From positions 124,001-188,000 of the forward strand of contig QCLZ01000002.1 of the NCBI GenBank assembly GCA_003214175.1: a stretch of DNA of 64,000 nt, given 5' to 3'. The position numbers and the translations under genes were made by a program. Each line of letters starts with the position of its first letter. Position 1 is the first letter of the stretch. Below are positions 19,358 to 28,767 of the stretch, in pieces. Source of the stretch: Prochlorococcus sp. AG-418-I20 (GTDB lineage: Bacteria > Cyanobacteriota > Cyanobacteriia > PCC-6307 > Cyanobiaceae). The notes under the pieces were generated by a model that saw only the letters and a program-made list of their open reading frames with translations, did not search any database and was not told where the DNA came from.

Positions 19358-20077
19358 TTAGGGTTTGAACACTTTTATTTTTGGTTTGCTTGGATCAGTA
19401 ATATCAATACTATCTATTTTTTCATAAAAATTGTTTTTCTCAAATTGTATTTTCAGGGCATTGATTATTTGTAATTGATAGTTGATTAAATTTGGATTAA
19501 ATCCTAAGAATATTTTTTTTAAATTTTTTTCCTCAAGAGTTAGAAATCCATTTGGTGAGAAGGTTATTTTGACAATCTCAAATTCATAATTATCTCGTGC
19601 ATTTAATATTTCAGATAATGTTTTTTTAAATCTTTCTTTCCAACCAAAAATTTGTATATTTAACCTACTTAATTCTATTTCTTCTACATTTTGTTTATTG
19701 ATAAAAATTCCATCTTTATCAATAAAACCTGAAATTTTTTCGCCATTTAATATTCTCTCCCCATAAGCAATTGGAGTTCTTGTTTTAACTTGGACTTTCA
19801 AGCCAAAAGGGAAAATTTGTCTACTAACTGAAACATTCTTGAGAGATAGATTTTGTCTTAGCTCTTTTTCTAATAAATTAGTTTGAATAAAAATTAACCT
19901 GGTTGGAAATTTTAAAGTTGAAATATTCGCTACATCATTCTGGGTAAGTAATTTACTTCCAGAAATTCTAATGTCTTGAATATTCACTTTTTTTATTGTT
20001 GCCAGGCTTATAAAGCTTGTTGAAAATAAAATTAGAAATAAAAAGCTTCTGTTATTGATTTTTGTCTGAATTTTCAC
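19358..20077 (-). CDS. ftsQ: FtsQ/DivIB-type cell division protein
   Basis: 239 aa, with one N-terminal signal-anchor helix (residues 10-28) and a POTRA-like domain beginning VNIQDIRISGSKLLTQNDV, then the family's SVSRQIFPFGLKVQVKTRTPIAYG and a DKDGIFINK segment. Weakly conserved overall, as usual for FtsQ, but the location directly before ftsZ and after ddl is the classic dcw context. Its start overlaps the stop of the preceding gene by 4 nt. Confidence 0.85.
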   Translation of the reverse strand: MKIQTKINNRSFLFLILFSTSFISLATIKKVNIQDIRISGSKLLTQNDVANISTLKFPTRLIFIQTNLLEKELRQNLSLKNVSVSRQIFPFGLKVQVKTRTPIAYGERILNGEKISGFIDKDGIFINKQNVEEIELSRLNIQIFGWKERFKKTLSEILNARDNYEFEIVKITFSPNGFLTLEEKNLKKIFLGFNPNLINYQLQIINALKIQFEKNNFYEKIDSIDITDPSKPKIKVFKP

Positions 20078-20484
20078 AAATCACATCTAGCTTTTTCCAT
20101 AAGTTGGTCCATCCATTTTCTAGCCTCCTCTGCATCTGAAAATGGTACATCCATCTCTTTTCCATCTCCTACTAATCTTAATCTACATTTCCCTTGAGAT
20201 TCACTTGTCAGAGGAGCTTCTCCCGACGTTAATGCCATCAATTCAACTAATTCTAGTTTCTTGATTATGAAACTATCTTTTTCTTCAAATATGCCAGCTT
20301 CAAATGCACTCCATCTTAGTTTCCCATCTTTTAAGGAAGCTGCACTAGAACTATCTAACTTACAAAGTTCAGAACCGTTAGCCCAGCTTCTAAAGAGATT
20401 TTGCCTTCTTCTTTCCAACCATCCAAGTGCAGTTAATAAAACGAAGATTAAGAGTAATGGTAACCAAAGAAGTCCATGCAACAT
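20074..20484 (-). CDS. Conserved membrane-anchored protein of the ddl-ftsQ interval
   Basis: 136 aa, with one N-terminal membrane helix (residues 3-24), then a soluble domain containing SFIIKKLELVELMALTSGEAPL and FSDAEEARKWMDQLMEKA. I recognise no named family. The 10-nt gap to ddl and 4-nt overlap with ftsQ place it firmly in the wall and division operon. A role in envelope growth is inferred from position only. Confidence 0.8.
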   Translation of the reverse strand: MLHGLLWLPLLLIFVLLTALGWLERRRQNLFRSWANGSELCKLDSSSAASLKDGKLRWSAFEAGIFEEKDSFIIKKLELVELMALTSGEAPLTSESQGKCRLRLVGDGKEMDVPFSDAEEARKWMDQLMEKARCDL

Positions 20485-20494
20485 TTGATTTTAA

Positions 20495-21562
20495 TTATAA
20501 ATCTAAAGATATATCTACTAGTTTAGCCACAAGTTGTTCAATATTTAAACCTGAAGCTTTCCAAAGCATTGGAAACATACTGTTTTTTGTAAAACCAGGA
20601 ATTGTATTAATTTCATTTAACAAAATTTTATTAGAAGATTTTTCTAGAAAAAAATCTACTCTTGCAAAGCCAAAAATATTTAGTGCTCTACAACTTTTAA
20701 TAGCAATTTCTTTAATTTCTTTTGAGATTTTAGGATCTATTTCGGCCGGGATAATTATTTTGTTATTTGAGTAATATTTTGAATCGTAATCATACCAATC
20801 ACTTTTATAATTTACTTCGCCTATCTCAGAGGTTAAGAGTTCTGAATTCCCAATTATTCCGCATTCAATCTCTCTTACCTCTAAACCTTCCTCTATTAAG
20901 ATTCTTTGATCTATTTCCCGAGCCTTTTCTAATGCTTGTAATATTTCGGATTCATTTATGACTTTTGAGATGCCAAGAGATGAGCCAGAGTTCGATGGTT
21001 TAACAAAAACAGGAAAATTTAATTTTTTTAAAATTTCATTAATTAACTTATTTTTTACTTCCTTATCGTTGAGATCCTCATTTTGAAAAACTAGATACTT
21101 AACTTGTGGAAGTTTAAGATTTGAGAAAATTGTTTTCATCAATATTTTATCCATTCCCAGTGCAGAGCCTATAATCCCACACCCGACCAAAGGTTTCTTT
21201 GTAAATCTCAATAAGCCATGAATTGAGCCGTCTTCTCCATTAAATCCATGTAAAAGAGGAAACCAAATATCAACATTTTGAAATTCTATTCCCTCCAGGA
21301 AGTTAATTTTTTCTTGATTAAAAAAATCTTGCTTTTTTGTTTCATCGTTTTCAATTTCACCTATAAGGATTGTTTCTGAACTATAATTATCAAGCCAAAA
21401 TCCACATTTGTTTATGTAAAAAGCTTTAACTGTAAAGCGTTCTTTGTTTATTTCTGAATTAAATGCTTCAAAAACTGTTTTTGCAGACGATATCGATACT
21501 TCATGTTCATTGGAATTACCGCCAAATATTAACCCAATACATTTTTTCTTTTCCCCGATCAT
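20495..21562 (-). CDS. ddl: D-alanine--D-alanine ligase
   Basis: ATP-grasp ligase making D-Ala-D-Ala for peptidoglycan. The 355-aa protein shows IGLIFGGNSNEHEVSISSAK at the N-terminus, LPLLHG-type sequence (FPLLHGFNGEDGSIHGLL), FVKPSNSGSSLGISKV and the metal/substrate end LNEINTIPGFTKNSMFP. It lies 10 nt after miaB in the same direction. Confidence 0.97.
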   Translation of the reverse strand: MIGEKKKCIGLIFGGNSNEHEVSISSAKTVFEAFNSEINKERFTVKAFYINKCGFWLDNYSSETILIGEIENDETKKQDFFNQEKINFLEGIEFQNVDIWFPLLHGFNGEDGSIHGLLRFTKKPLVGCGIIGSALGMDKILMKTIFSNLKLPQVKYLVFQNEDLNDKEVKNKLINEILKKLNFPVFVKPSNSGSSLGISKVINESEILQALEKAREIDQRILIEEGLEVREIECGIIGNSELLTSEIGEVNYKSDWYDYDSKYYSNNKIIIPAEIDPKISKEIKEIAIKSCRALNIFGFARVDFFLEKSSNKILLNEINTIPGFTKNSMFPMLWKASGLNIEQLVAKLVDISLDL

Positions 21563-21572
21563 TTAGAAAAAA

Positions 21573-22967
21573 TCATTTGTAAAGTTCGCCTGTTAAAGAA
21601 AAAGGTCTTGCTTCATTTATCTTGACATCTATCTCATCTCCCAATGAAAAATTAAAGTTAATGTTTTTGGAAATCTCTACGAAAGTTAATCTATTTGTTC
21701 TAGTTCTACCCATAATTTGAGAGGAATTTTTTGGATTAAAACCCTCTATTAAAACGCTTTCAATATTATTTATATATCTTTGGTTTCTGGATTTAGCAGT
21801 TTTTTCTACTAAATCATTAATTTCTTGTAATCTAGCTTTTTTCACATCTTCCGAAAGTTGATTCGACCAAACTGCTGCAGGCGTGTTTGGTCTTGGAGAG
21901 TATGCTGCTGTATTAACTTGATCAAAGCCAATTTCTGATATTAGCTTTAATGTATCTTGAAATTGTTGCTCGGTTTCGCCTGGGAAAGCAACTATTGCAT
22001 CAGCCGTGACTGATGCATCTGGCATTAATGATCTTATATTCTCGATAATATTTTTATACTTTTTAATAGTGTATCCTCTGGACATTTGCTTTAAAATCTC
22101 ATCATTTCCACTTTGGAAGGGAATATGGAAATGTTCACAGACTTTATCAAGTTCATAACAAGCTTTAATTAACCTTTTTGAAAAATATCTTGGATGACTA
22201 GTAGCAAATCTTATCCTGCTAATTCCTTTAACATCATGTATGTAATATAAAAGATCAGTTAGAGTATTTTCTTTTCTCCCCTCTTTTGTAGTTCCTGGAA
22301 GGTCTCTACCATAAGCATCAATGTTCTGACCCAAAAGAGTAATTTCTTTAAAATTATCATCAGCTAATTTTTGGATCTCACTTTTTATCGCATTTGGGTA
22401 TCTTGATTGCTCTTTCCCTCTAACAGAGGGGACTACACAATATGAACATCTTTCATTACATCCATAAATGATATTAACCCAGCCACAAATAGAGCTTTCT
22501 CTTCTTGCACTTGTGATGTCTTCAGAAATGAAGGTTTCTTCTGTTGCCGCAACTTGATTACCTAAATCTACTTTCCCCAGAAGATTTTCAAGATTATTTA
22601 CGTGTTGAGGCCCCATAACTAAATCAAGTTCTGGAACTCTTCTTAATAAGGACTCTCCCTCTTGCTGAGCAAGGCAACCTGCAACAACAAGTTTTAAGTT
22701 AGGTGTTTTGTGCTTTCTTTTTGCTTGTCTTCCTAGAAAGCTATAAACTTTTTGCTCCGCATTGTCTCTGATAGTACATGTGTTATACAAGACCAAATCG
22801 GCATTTAATTCATTGTCTGCTCTGGTGTATCCCATTTTCTCTAATGTCCCAGCCATTCTCTCAGAATCAGCCTTGTTCATTTGGCATCCAAATGTGGTTA
22901 TCCAATAACTTTTATTAGTTGAATTCTTTTGAAATTTTTTTTCGTCTGGTTTTGTTTTTGTTAGCAC
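21573..22967 (-). CDS. miaB: tRNA-2-methylthio-N6-dimethylallyladenosine synthase
   Basis: Radical SAM methylthiotransferase acting on i6A37 of tRNAs. The 464-aa protein has the N-terminal UPF0004 domain with three cluster cysteines ([26 protein letters not shown]), the radical SAM motif [11 protein letters not shown] near residue 170, and a C-terminal TRAM domain (VLIEGFN...LVEV-like region). Probable first gene of the wall and division operon. Confidence 0.96.
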   Translation of the reverse strand: MLTKTKPDEKKFQKNSTNKSYWITTFGCQMNKADSERMAGTLEKMGYTRADNELNADLVLYNTCTIRDNAEQKVYSFLGRQAKRKHKTPNLKLVVAGCLAQQEGESLLRRVPELDLVMGPQHVNNLENLLGKVDLGNQVAATEETFISEDITSARRESSICGWVNIIYGCNERCSYCVVPSVRGKEQSRYPNAIKSEIQKLADDNFKEITLLGQNIDAYGRDLPGTTKEGRKENTLTDLLYYIHDVKGISRIRFATSHPRYFSKRLIKACYELDKVCEHFHIPFQSGNDEILKQMSRGYTIKKYKNIIENIRSLMPDASVTADAIVAFPGETEQQFQDTLKLISEIGFDQVNTAAYSPRPNTPAAVWSNQLSEDVKKARLQEINDLVEKTAKSRNQRYINNIESVLIEGFNPKNSSQIMGRTRTNRLTFVEISKNINFNFSLGDEIDVKINEARPFSLTGELYK

Positions 22968-23039
22968 TTTGCTAGGAATTTTTTATGATTCTTTAATTCA
23001 AAATTACAAGTTAAATAATTTTGCTGCAATTTTATTGAG

Positions 23040-23113
23040 GGCGAGCGAGGGGATTCGAACCCCCGAATAGCGGCGCCACAAGCCGCTGCCTTAACCACTT
23101 GGCGACGCCCGCC
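23040..23113 (-). tRNA. trnH: tRNA-His (GUG anticodon)
   Basis: A cloverleaf with the His-specific extra G: G-1 at 23113 pairs with C73 at 23040. The acceptor GCGGGCG pairs with CGCTCGC (one G-U). The anticodon stem GCGGC/GCCGC encloses loop TTGTGGC with anticodon GTG. The T-arm is GGGGGTTCGAATCCCC. No CCA is encoded. Confidence 0.96.
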
Positions 23114-23242
23114 TCACATTTATAAATTTAACAACCAAAGGGTAATTTTTCATAGTTATTTTTATCTTTTAGCGAAATTTGAATTATTTTCCTATTTAGT
23201 AATGTTTTCTTATGATTTAAAATAAAAGAAAATTTTAAAAAC

Positions 23243-24481
23243 TTGAGTAATTCCGGCACCGCTGAGGTTCTTATTCCCAGAAGCCTTTGTTTAATAGAAG
23301 ATATTGATAACCTCATTATTGATGTAGAGGATTTATGTTCACTTTCCATCAGTTGGAAGGATGGATTTGTCTCTGAGTTAAAACCTTCAGAAAATAAAGT
23401 TACAAAACCAAAAAATATTTTATTCCCAAGATTTGTTGAAACGCATTCGCATTTTGATAAATCATTTATATGGGCAGACTTTCCTAATCTGGAATCAAAC
23501 TATAGAGGAGCATTATTAATAAATCATGAAGAACATAAAACTAGAACTACAGATAAGGTTCTTGAAAGAGTTGAGAAATCATTAAAACTTGCCATACAAA
23601 ATGGATATCGAGCTATTAGAAGTCATATTGATACATACAAAAGTCAATCAGTTGATATTTGGATTGAACTTTTCAAATTACAAAAGAAATTTTCATCTGA
23701 ATTGACTTTACAATTCGTTGCTCTAGCTCCATTGGAATTTTGGGATACTTCTAAGGGAGAAGAATTGGCAAAAATATTTTCCTCTTTTGGAGGCATTTTA
23801 GGAGGTGTTATTGTCCCTCCTTTCAATAAAAAACATACAAGCAAATTTCTCGCAAAGATGCTTCTTCTAGCTAGTAAATATAAATTAGAAATTGATTTGC
23901 ATATAGACGAATCGATAATTGAGCCGGGAGCGGGATTAAAAGTTTTATTGGAGACAATCGAAAATTTAAAAATTAATAAGATTCCTACGATTACTTGTAG
24001 TCATTTGAGTAGTCTTATTTCTCTAAGTCATAGAGAGATTTTATATTTAGGAGAAAAAATGGCTGAGAAAAATATTAAAGTAATTGCTTTACCTCTAACA
24101 AATTTTTGGCTGCTCAATCGAAGTAATAAAACTACCTCGTTAAAAAGACCAGTTGCTCCAATAAAGCAATTACAAAAATCACACGTGGATGTATCTATAG
24201 GTAGTGATAACGTTCAAGATCCCTGGTACCCATTTGGTAATTTTGATCCTTTTTATATGATGTCTTGCTCGATACCTATGCTTCAACTTAATCCCTGGGA
24301 GAGAATGACTCTATCTTCTATTTTTTTAGCTCCAAGCAGATTATTAAACTTAAAGTGGGATGGTTTAATTAAAAAGGGTTGCCCTGCTGATTTTGTAATT
24401 TTAGATGCACAAAGATGGGCAGATGTTTTTTCGAGTTCCTTAAAGAGAAAAGTGTTTATAAAAGGCAATTTATATTGCTAA
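23243..24481 (+). CDS. Amidohydrolase, cytosine deaminase-like
   Basis: 412-aa metal-dependent hydrolase of the amidohydrolase superfamily. Metal ligands appear in FVETHSHFDKSF (HxH), IDLHIDES, and SDNVQDPWYPFGNFDP; the last strongly resembles the active-site segment of bacterial cytosine deaminases, and HSHFDK matches their HVHFDK. The C-terminal KGCPADFVILDAQRW is the usual composite-barrel end. The start is TTG at 23243 as no in-frame ATG fits. Substrate (cytosine, a pterin, or an oxidised base) is not decided by sequence. An FAD oxidase gene follows 38 nt downstream. Confidence 0.82.
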   Translation: MSNSGTAEVLIPRSLCLIEDIDNLIIDVEDLCSLSISWKDGFVSELKPSENKVTKPKNILFPRFVETHSHFDKSFIWADFPNLESNYRGALLINHEEHKTRTTDKVLERVEKSLKLAIQNGYRAIRSHIDTYKSQSVDIWIELFKLQKKFSSELTLQFVALAPLEFWDTSKGEELAKIFSSFGGILGGVIVPPFNKKHTSKFLAKMLLLASKYKLEIDLHIDESIIEPGAGLKVLLETIENLKINKIPTITCSHLSSLISLSHREILYLGEKMAEKNIKVIALPLTNFWLLNRSNKTTSLKRPVAPIKQLQKSHVDVSIGSDNVQDPWYPFGNFDPFYMMSCSIPMLQLNPWERMTLSSIFLAPSRLLNLKWDGLIKKGCPADFVILDAQRWADVFSSSLKRKVFIKGNLYC

Positions 24482-24519
24482 TCGGCTAATTTATATACAA
24501 AACAATAAGAATTTAATTA

Positions 24520-25875
24520 ATGACATCAAATAATCTTAAATTTATAGACAAATTTAAGGAAGTTAACAACTTAGAGATTATTGAAAGCCAATCTGACATA
24601 AAAAGACTTTCAAAAGATTTTTATAACTACTCTCCAATCCTCACTGAAAAATTAGACGAATGTATTGCTGATTTAGTGGTAAGACCTAGTGATCACAAAG
24701 CAGTAAAGGAAGTAGCAGAAATTTGTTGGGAATTTTCTATCCCACTTACTTTAAGGGGTTCAGGTACAGGTAATTATGGACAAGCTGTCCCATTGTTTAA
24801 AGGGGTTGTAATGCAGATGAGTCACTTTAATAAGTTAGAAGAATTTGATCCAGATACAGGTTTTGTAAAAGTACAGTCTGGCTGTGTTATGGGAGATTTG
24901 AATAAACAATTAGAGAAATATGGTAGGGAATTGAGGTTGCTTCCTAGTACTTGGAAAACTGCAACAATTGGAGGTTTTATTGCAGGTGGATCAGGAGGTA
25001 TTGGTTCAATTAGGTGGGGATTTTTAAGAGATCCAGGAAATCTTATTGGTTTAGAGGCAGTAACGCTGAATGAAAAACCTGAATTATTAAAATTTGATGC
25101 TGAAGAATCCGAACCTCTAAATCATGCATATGGGACTAATGGAATAATTACTTCTTTACTACTTGCTACTGATATCAAACGTAAGTGGTATTCAATAGTT
25201 ATCGACTGTATTGAATTTGAAAAAACAATAGAAATATTAAAAACTTTCACTAGCGCAGCAATTGATCTGAAACTAGGAGCAATTCTTGAAGAAGAAATTG
25301 TAGATCAAATGCCAAAATGGTTTAAAAATAATTCTAGAAGTCACAAGATTTTAATTCAATCTACTCTTGGAGGAATAAAAACCATCGAGCTAATTTGTAA
25401 AAAATTCAAAGTTGAATCTACCCTCCTTGGAGAAGAAGAAAAACTCGTCAATGGAATTTCTGAAGTCGTATGGAATCATACAACTCTTCATATGAGGTCT
25501 AAGGATAAAAATTGGACTTATTTACAGATGCTTTTGCCACTTAATGATGAACTAGAATTGATTAATTTTTTGAGAAAAAAATGGGGCAGAAAAGTTCTTT
25601 GGCATTTAGAGGCAGTTTCTCAACAAGGATCACCAAGATTAGCAGCTTTGCCTGTATTAAGGTGGAATGGGAAAGATGAATTAAATGAAATAATGGAAGA
25701 TTGTAAGAAACTTGGTGCGTTTATTTTTAATCCCCATGTTTTAACTGTCGAAGGCGGAGGCCTAGGAGTGGTTGATGCAGATCAAGTAAAAGCGAAATTG
25801 AAATTTGATCCTAAAGGACTATTAAATCCAGGAAAATTGGAAGGTTGGGAAGTAAAGGAACAATTTAATATTTAA
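24520..25875 (+). CDS. FAD-binding oxidoreductase (GlcD/vanillyl-alcohol-oxidase type)
   Basis: 451-aa flavoprotein with the PCMH FAD domain: VVRPSDHKAVKEVAEIC, then PLTLRGSGTGNYGQAVPL (FAD pyrophosphate loop) and TIGGFIAGGSGGIGSIRWG. A C-terminal cap ends with FDPKGLLNPGKLEGW, typical of the GlcD/lactate dehydrogenase group. The substrate is unknown; glycolate is one possibility because GlcD-like proteins are common in cyanobacteria. It may form an operon with the upstream deaminase-like gene. Its last 4 bp overlap the convergent folC. Confidence 0.85.
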   Translation: MTSNNLKFIDKFKEVNNLEIIESQSDIKRLSKDFYNYSPILTEKLDECIADLVVRPSDHKAVKEVAEICWEFSIPLTLRGSGTGNYGQAVPLFKGVVMQMSHFNKLEEFDPDTGFVKVQSGCVMGDLNKQLEKYGRELRLLPSTWKTATIGGFIAGGSGGIGSIRWGFLRDPGNLIGLEAVTLNEKPELLKFDAEESEPLNHAYGTNGIITSLLLATDIKRKWYSIVIDCIEFEKTIEILKTFTSAAIDLKLGAILEEEIVDQMPKWFKNNSRSHKILIQSTLGGIKTIELICKKFKVESTLLGEEEKLVNGISEVVWNHTTLHMRSKDKNWTYLQMLLPLNDELELINFLRKKWGRKVLWHLEAVSQQGSPRLAALPVLRWNGKDELNEIMEDCKKLGAFIFNPHVLTVEGGGLGVVDADQVKAKLKFDPKGLLNPGKLEGWEVKEQFNI

Positions 25876-27104
25876 CCTTTCTGTTTATTTGCAAATTTAA
25901 TAAATTCAGCAACTAAAAAAATAGAACCTGTTAGAACAGGATGATTAGTTGGCCATTTTTCTAAAGAAAATAAATACTCAATGGCAAGTTCAAATGTTTT
26001 AAATTCATTTGTTTTTTGAAAGTCAATTTCTTTAATATGAGAGAGATCGTTTAATTCCCAACTAGGTTGGTTTGGAACTGGCACAAGTAATAAGTGATCA
26101 TTTTTCTTTAGAAGTGTTTTTAATATTGCGTAAATATCTTTTTGTCTTTGGACACCTAAAATCCAATAAATTCCTTTATCTTCATTCTCCCAATTACTTC
26201 GCTCATTAGAGAGCGCTTTTGCAGCAGGATAATTGTGCGCACAATCTACAAGAATTTCTTTGTTGAAATAATTTATTATTTCTAGCCTTCCATTCCAAGC
26301 TGTCTTTTTAAGGCCTTCAGATATGTGCTTTTCTTTAATATTAAATCCCAAATTATTCAGCGCTTCAATTGCTCCAACAGCTACTGAAGCATTTTGCTTT
26401 TGGAAAATTCCTTTTAATCCAAGTTCATAGCTGTTTGAAATTGAATCTTTCCAAATAATTTCTGCTCCAACCTCTTTAACTTTTTTGGTTATTAAATTTT
26501 CAACTTTACTATTTTGGTTGCATGAGATGACAATTGAGTTTTGTTCAATAACTGCTAATTTTTCTTTGGCAATTTTTTCAATCGTATTTCCAAGAAATTC
26601 TTTATGGTCTAAACCAATATTCCCAATAGCAATTATTGGTCTAGATTTATGAGCTGTTGTCGCGTCTAATCGTCCCCCTAAGCCAGCTTCAAGAATAAGC
26701 AATTGAACTTTTTTATTGTCAAAAAAAATTAGTGCGCAGCAAATTATTTTTTCAAAAGGTGTTAATTCAAATGTTGAAAATTTTGTTTCTATTAATTTAT
26801 ATATTTTTTCAAAATCAGTGTTGTTGATATTTTTTTTATTAACTCTAATCCTTTCGTATATATCAAAAAGATGAGGAGACGTCGTTACACCAAAATTCTT
26901 TTTAGCTTCAAAAAGTATACTTTCTAAATATGCTGCGATTGATCCTTTCCCATTGGTTCCAATAATTTGTATCGCAGGGATATTTTCGCAAGGATTACCA
27001 AGTTCTTGAAGTGCTTTTTTAATTCTTGATAAACCTAATTTGATATTATCCCTTTCATATTTAGGTGATAATAATTCAAAAATTTTTAAATTTTCATTTT
27101 TCAA
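25872..27104 (-). CDS. folC: Folylpolyglutamate synthase / dihydrofolate synthase
   Basis: Mur-ligase-like enzyme adding glutamates to folates. The 410-aa protein shows the P-loop IQIIGTNGKGSIAAYLESIL near residue 46, the family sequence LILEAGLGGRLDATT and GLDHKEFLGNTIEKIA. The C-terminal domain includes LVDCAHNYPAAKAL and WILGVQRQKD. It starts 11 nt after argD on the same strand. Confidence 0.94.
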   Translation of the reverse strand: MKNENLKIFELLSPKYERDNIKLGLSRIKKALQELGNPCENIPAIQIIGTNGKGSIAAYLESILFEAKKNFGVTTSPHLFDIYERIRVNKKNINNTDFEKIYKLIETKFSTFELTPFEKIICCALIFFDNKKVQLLILEAGLGGRLDATTAHKSRPIIAIGNIGLDHKEFLGNTIEKIAKEKLAVIEQNSIVISCNQNSKVENLITKKVKEVGAEIIWKDSISNSYELGLKGIFQKQNASVAVGAIEALNNLGFNIKEKHISEGLKKTAWNGRLEIINYFNKEILVDCAHNYPAAKALSNERSNWENEDKGIYWILGVQRQKDIYAILKTLLKKNDHLLLVPVPNQPSWELNDLSHIKEIDFQKTNEFKTFELAIEYLFSLEKWPTNHPVLTGSIFLVAEFIKFANKQKG

Positions 27105-27115
27105 AATTTAAATTG

Positions 27116-28291
27116 CTATAACTCTTCAAAAATTGAATTTAGCTTATCCAAGAGAATATTAATTTCTCTTCGAGAAATAACTAATGGTGGAACAATCCTA
27201 ACAACGTTTCCTCCGGCAGGAACTACCAATAATCCTTTATCAAAGGCCTTTAATGTAATTTTCTTTGCATCAGAATAATTATCATTTATAACAAGACCTT
27301 GTATTAAACCTATGCCTCTTTCTCCACTAATAATATTTGGAAATTTTTTTGACAATTCTTCAAACCCATCTCTTAATTGTTCCCCTCTTAGATAAACATT
27401 GTTGATAAGATTTCTTCTGTTTATTTCTTCTAATACAGTTAAGGCAGCCTTACATGCGAATGGGTTCCCACCAAAAGTGCTTGCATGATCTCCTGGAGAA
27501 AAAATGTTAGCTTTTTCTTTTACCAATAATGCCCCAATTGCATGACCCCCTCCTAATCCTTTTGCAACAGTGAATCCATCAGGTTCAATTTCTAAATTCT
27601 CATAACCCCACATTTTCCCAGTTCGACCTACCCCACTTTGGACTTCATCTAAAATGAGAAGAGAATTATACTTATCACATATATCTCTGAGGCTTTTAAA
27701 AAATTTTTTACTTCCAGGAATTACGCCTCCTTCTCCTTGTATTGGTTCAACCAATACACCAGAAATCTTTTGATCATTATTTTCACAATCTTCAAATAAT
27801 TTTTTTACCGAATCAAAATTGTTAAATTCAAAAAACTTAAAGCCTTTTATCATTGGTTCGAAACCTTTTTGATATTTTGGTTGACCAGTCGCACTCAAGG
27901 CTGCCAATGTTCTGCCATGAAAGCTGGACTCTGCTGCGAGAATTATTGACTCTTTACCTTTACTTTTTATATTTCCAAATTTCCTAATTAATTTAATAGC
28001 TGATTCATTTGCTTCTGCGCCACTATTGCAGAAAAAAACGCTTTCAGCACAACTCATACTCGTTAAAGCTCTACTTAATTGTTCTTGTTCTTCAATGTTG
28101 TAGAGATTTGAAATGTGTTGAATTTTTTTTAGTTGACTTGATAGTCTTCTTCTTAAAACTCTATCGCTATGGCCTAGACTACAAGTCGCTATGCCAGCAA
28201 CTGCATCAAGATATTTTTTACCTGTTTTGTCCCATAGCCAACAACCTTTTCCTCTTTTGAAAGATATATTGAATCGACTATAAGTATTCAT
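27116..28291 (-). CDS. argD: Acetylornithine aminotransferase
   Basis: PLP-dependent class III aminotransferase of arginine synthesis. From MNTYSRF it is 391 aa, the family length. Visible are FFCNSGAEANESAIKLIRK, VEPIQGEGGV, LILDEVQSGVGRTG and the PLP lysine in GFTVAKGLGGGHAIG. The ORF stays open 81 nt further upstream, but that stretch is the tRNA-Leu gene, so the ATG at 28291 is the start. Only 5 nt separate it from the tRNA 3' end. folC follows. Confidence 0.95.
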   Translation of the reverse strand: MNTYSRFNISFKRGKGCWLWDKTGKKYLDAVAGIATCSLGHSDRVLRRRLSSQLKKIQHISNLYNIEEQEQLSRALTSMSCAESVFFCNSGAEANESAIKLIRKFGNIKSKGKESIILAAESSFHGRTLAALSATGQPKYQKGFEPMIKGFKFFEFNNFDSVKKLFEDCENNDQKISGVLVEPIQGEGGVIPGSKKFFKSLRDICDKYNSLLILDEVQSGVGRTGKMWGYENLEIEPDGFTVAKGLGGGHAIGALLVKEKANIFSPGDHASTFGGNPFACKAALTVLEEINRRNLINNVYLRGEQLRDGFEELSKKFPNIISGERGIGLIQGLVINDNYSDAKKITLKAFDKGLLVVPAGGNVVRIVPPLVISRREINILLDKLNSIFEEL

Positions 28292-28296
28292 CAGAG

Positions 28297-28378
28297 TGGG
28301 AGCGGTCGGACTTGAACCGACATACCCGAAGGTGCCGCATTTTGAGTGCGGTGCGTCTACCAATTCCACCACGCTCCC
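28297..28378 (-). tRNA. trnL: tRNA-Leu (CAA anticodon)
   Basis: An 82-nt class II tRNA with a long variable arm. The acceptor GGGAGCG pairs with CGCTCCC, discriminator A. The anticodon stem CCGCA/TGCGG has loop CTCAAAA with anticodon CAA. The variable arm includes CACCTTCGGGT, and the T-arm GTCGGTTCAAGTCCGAC is standard. CCA is not encoded. argD begins 6 nt downstream, so tRNA and mRNA very probably share a transcript. Confidence 0.96.
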
Positions 28379-28407
28379 AAGGCTTTTGAAAAATAATGAA
28401 CCTTTCT

Positions 28408-28413
28408 ATTATA
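28408..28413 (-). promoter_or_regulatory. Candidate -10 box for tRNA-Leu/argD
   Basis: Reading the minus strand, a perfect TATAAT sits 30 nt before the tRNA-Leu 5' end, in the sequence GTTATAATAG. No convincing -35 box is seen at the right spacing, which is usual for AT-rich genomes of this type. If active, it would drive tRNA-Leu and probably argD and folC. Confidence 0.45.
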
Positions 28414-28659
28414 ACAAAAATCATTTTATTGACTATGCGCTTGGTAATGGAAGATCCATAAGATTTCGCTAGGTATTTTTTAAAATGTTTTGAGCCATAT
28501 TTATTGAATTTTGCTGACAAGAGTTAGATAAAAAAGTAACAAAAAATAAACATTATTGATACATTGTTGCGACTAATAGCAAGTTAAAGTCTTTTTTCTT
28601 GGAAGATAGCTTCATGATTAGTAATATTGTGTTATATTAATGTTATATTTACAAAATGT

Positions 28660-28767
28660 ATGTCTAAATCACAAGCAAAAAAATTATCTTTAAAATTTGT
28701 ACCTTACCTATTTGTTGCGGTAACTATTTTGACAGCATTTGGATCTAACAATGGGATTTGGGTATGA
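28660..28767 (+). CDS. Tiny membrane peptide ORF (35 aa), unknown function
   Basis: ATG at 28660 to TGA at 28767 encodes 35 residues: a basic start (MSKSQAKKLSLKF), then one hydrophobic helix (VPYLFVAVTILTAFG) and a short polar end. Its stop overlaps the ATG of the next tiny ORF in an ATGA. Size and one-helix form recall the small subunits of photosynthetic or NDH complexes, but I cannot match it to a named one. TATATT boxes at 28633 and 28644 could act as -10 elements. Confidence 0.45.
   Translation: MSKSQAKKLSLKFVPYLFVAVTILTAFGSNNGIWV

Noticed and set aside
23128-23349. 73-aa minus-strand ORF near tRNA-His
   Set aside because: Overlaps the 5' end of the amidohydrolase gene and has no ordered domain; the amidohydrolase frame is better supported.
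28292-28372. 27-residue N-terminal extension of argD
   Set aside because: The codons are the tRNA-Leu gene itself; the homologous N-terminus begins MNTYSRF at 28291.
28278-28520. Minus-strand 80-aa ORF
   Set aside because: It reads straight through the tRNA-Leu gene in a different frame; its second half is translated tRNA.
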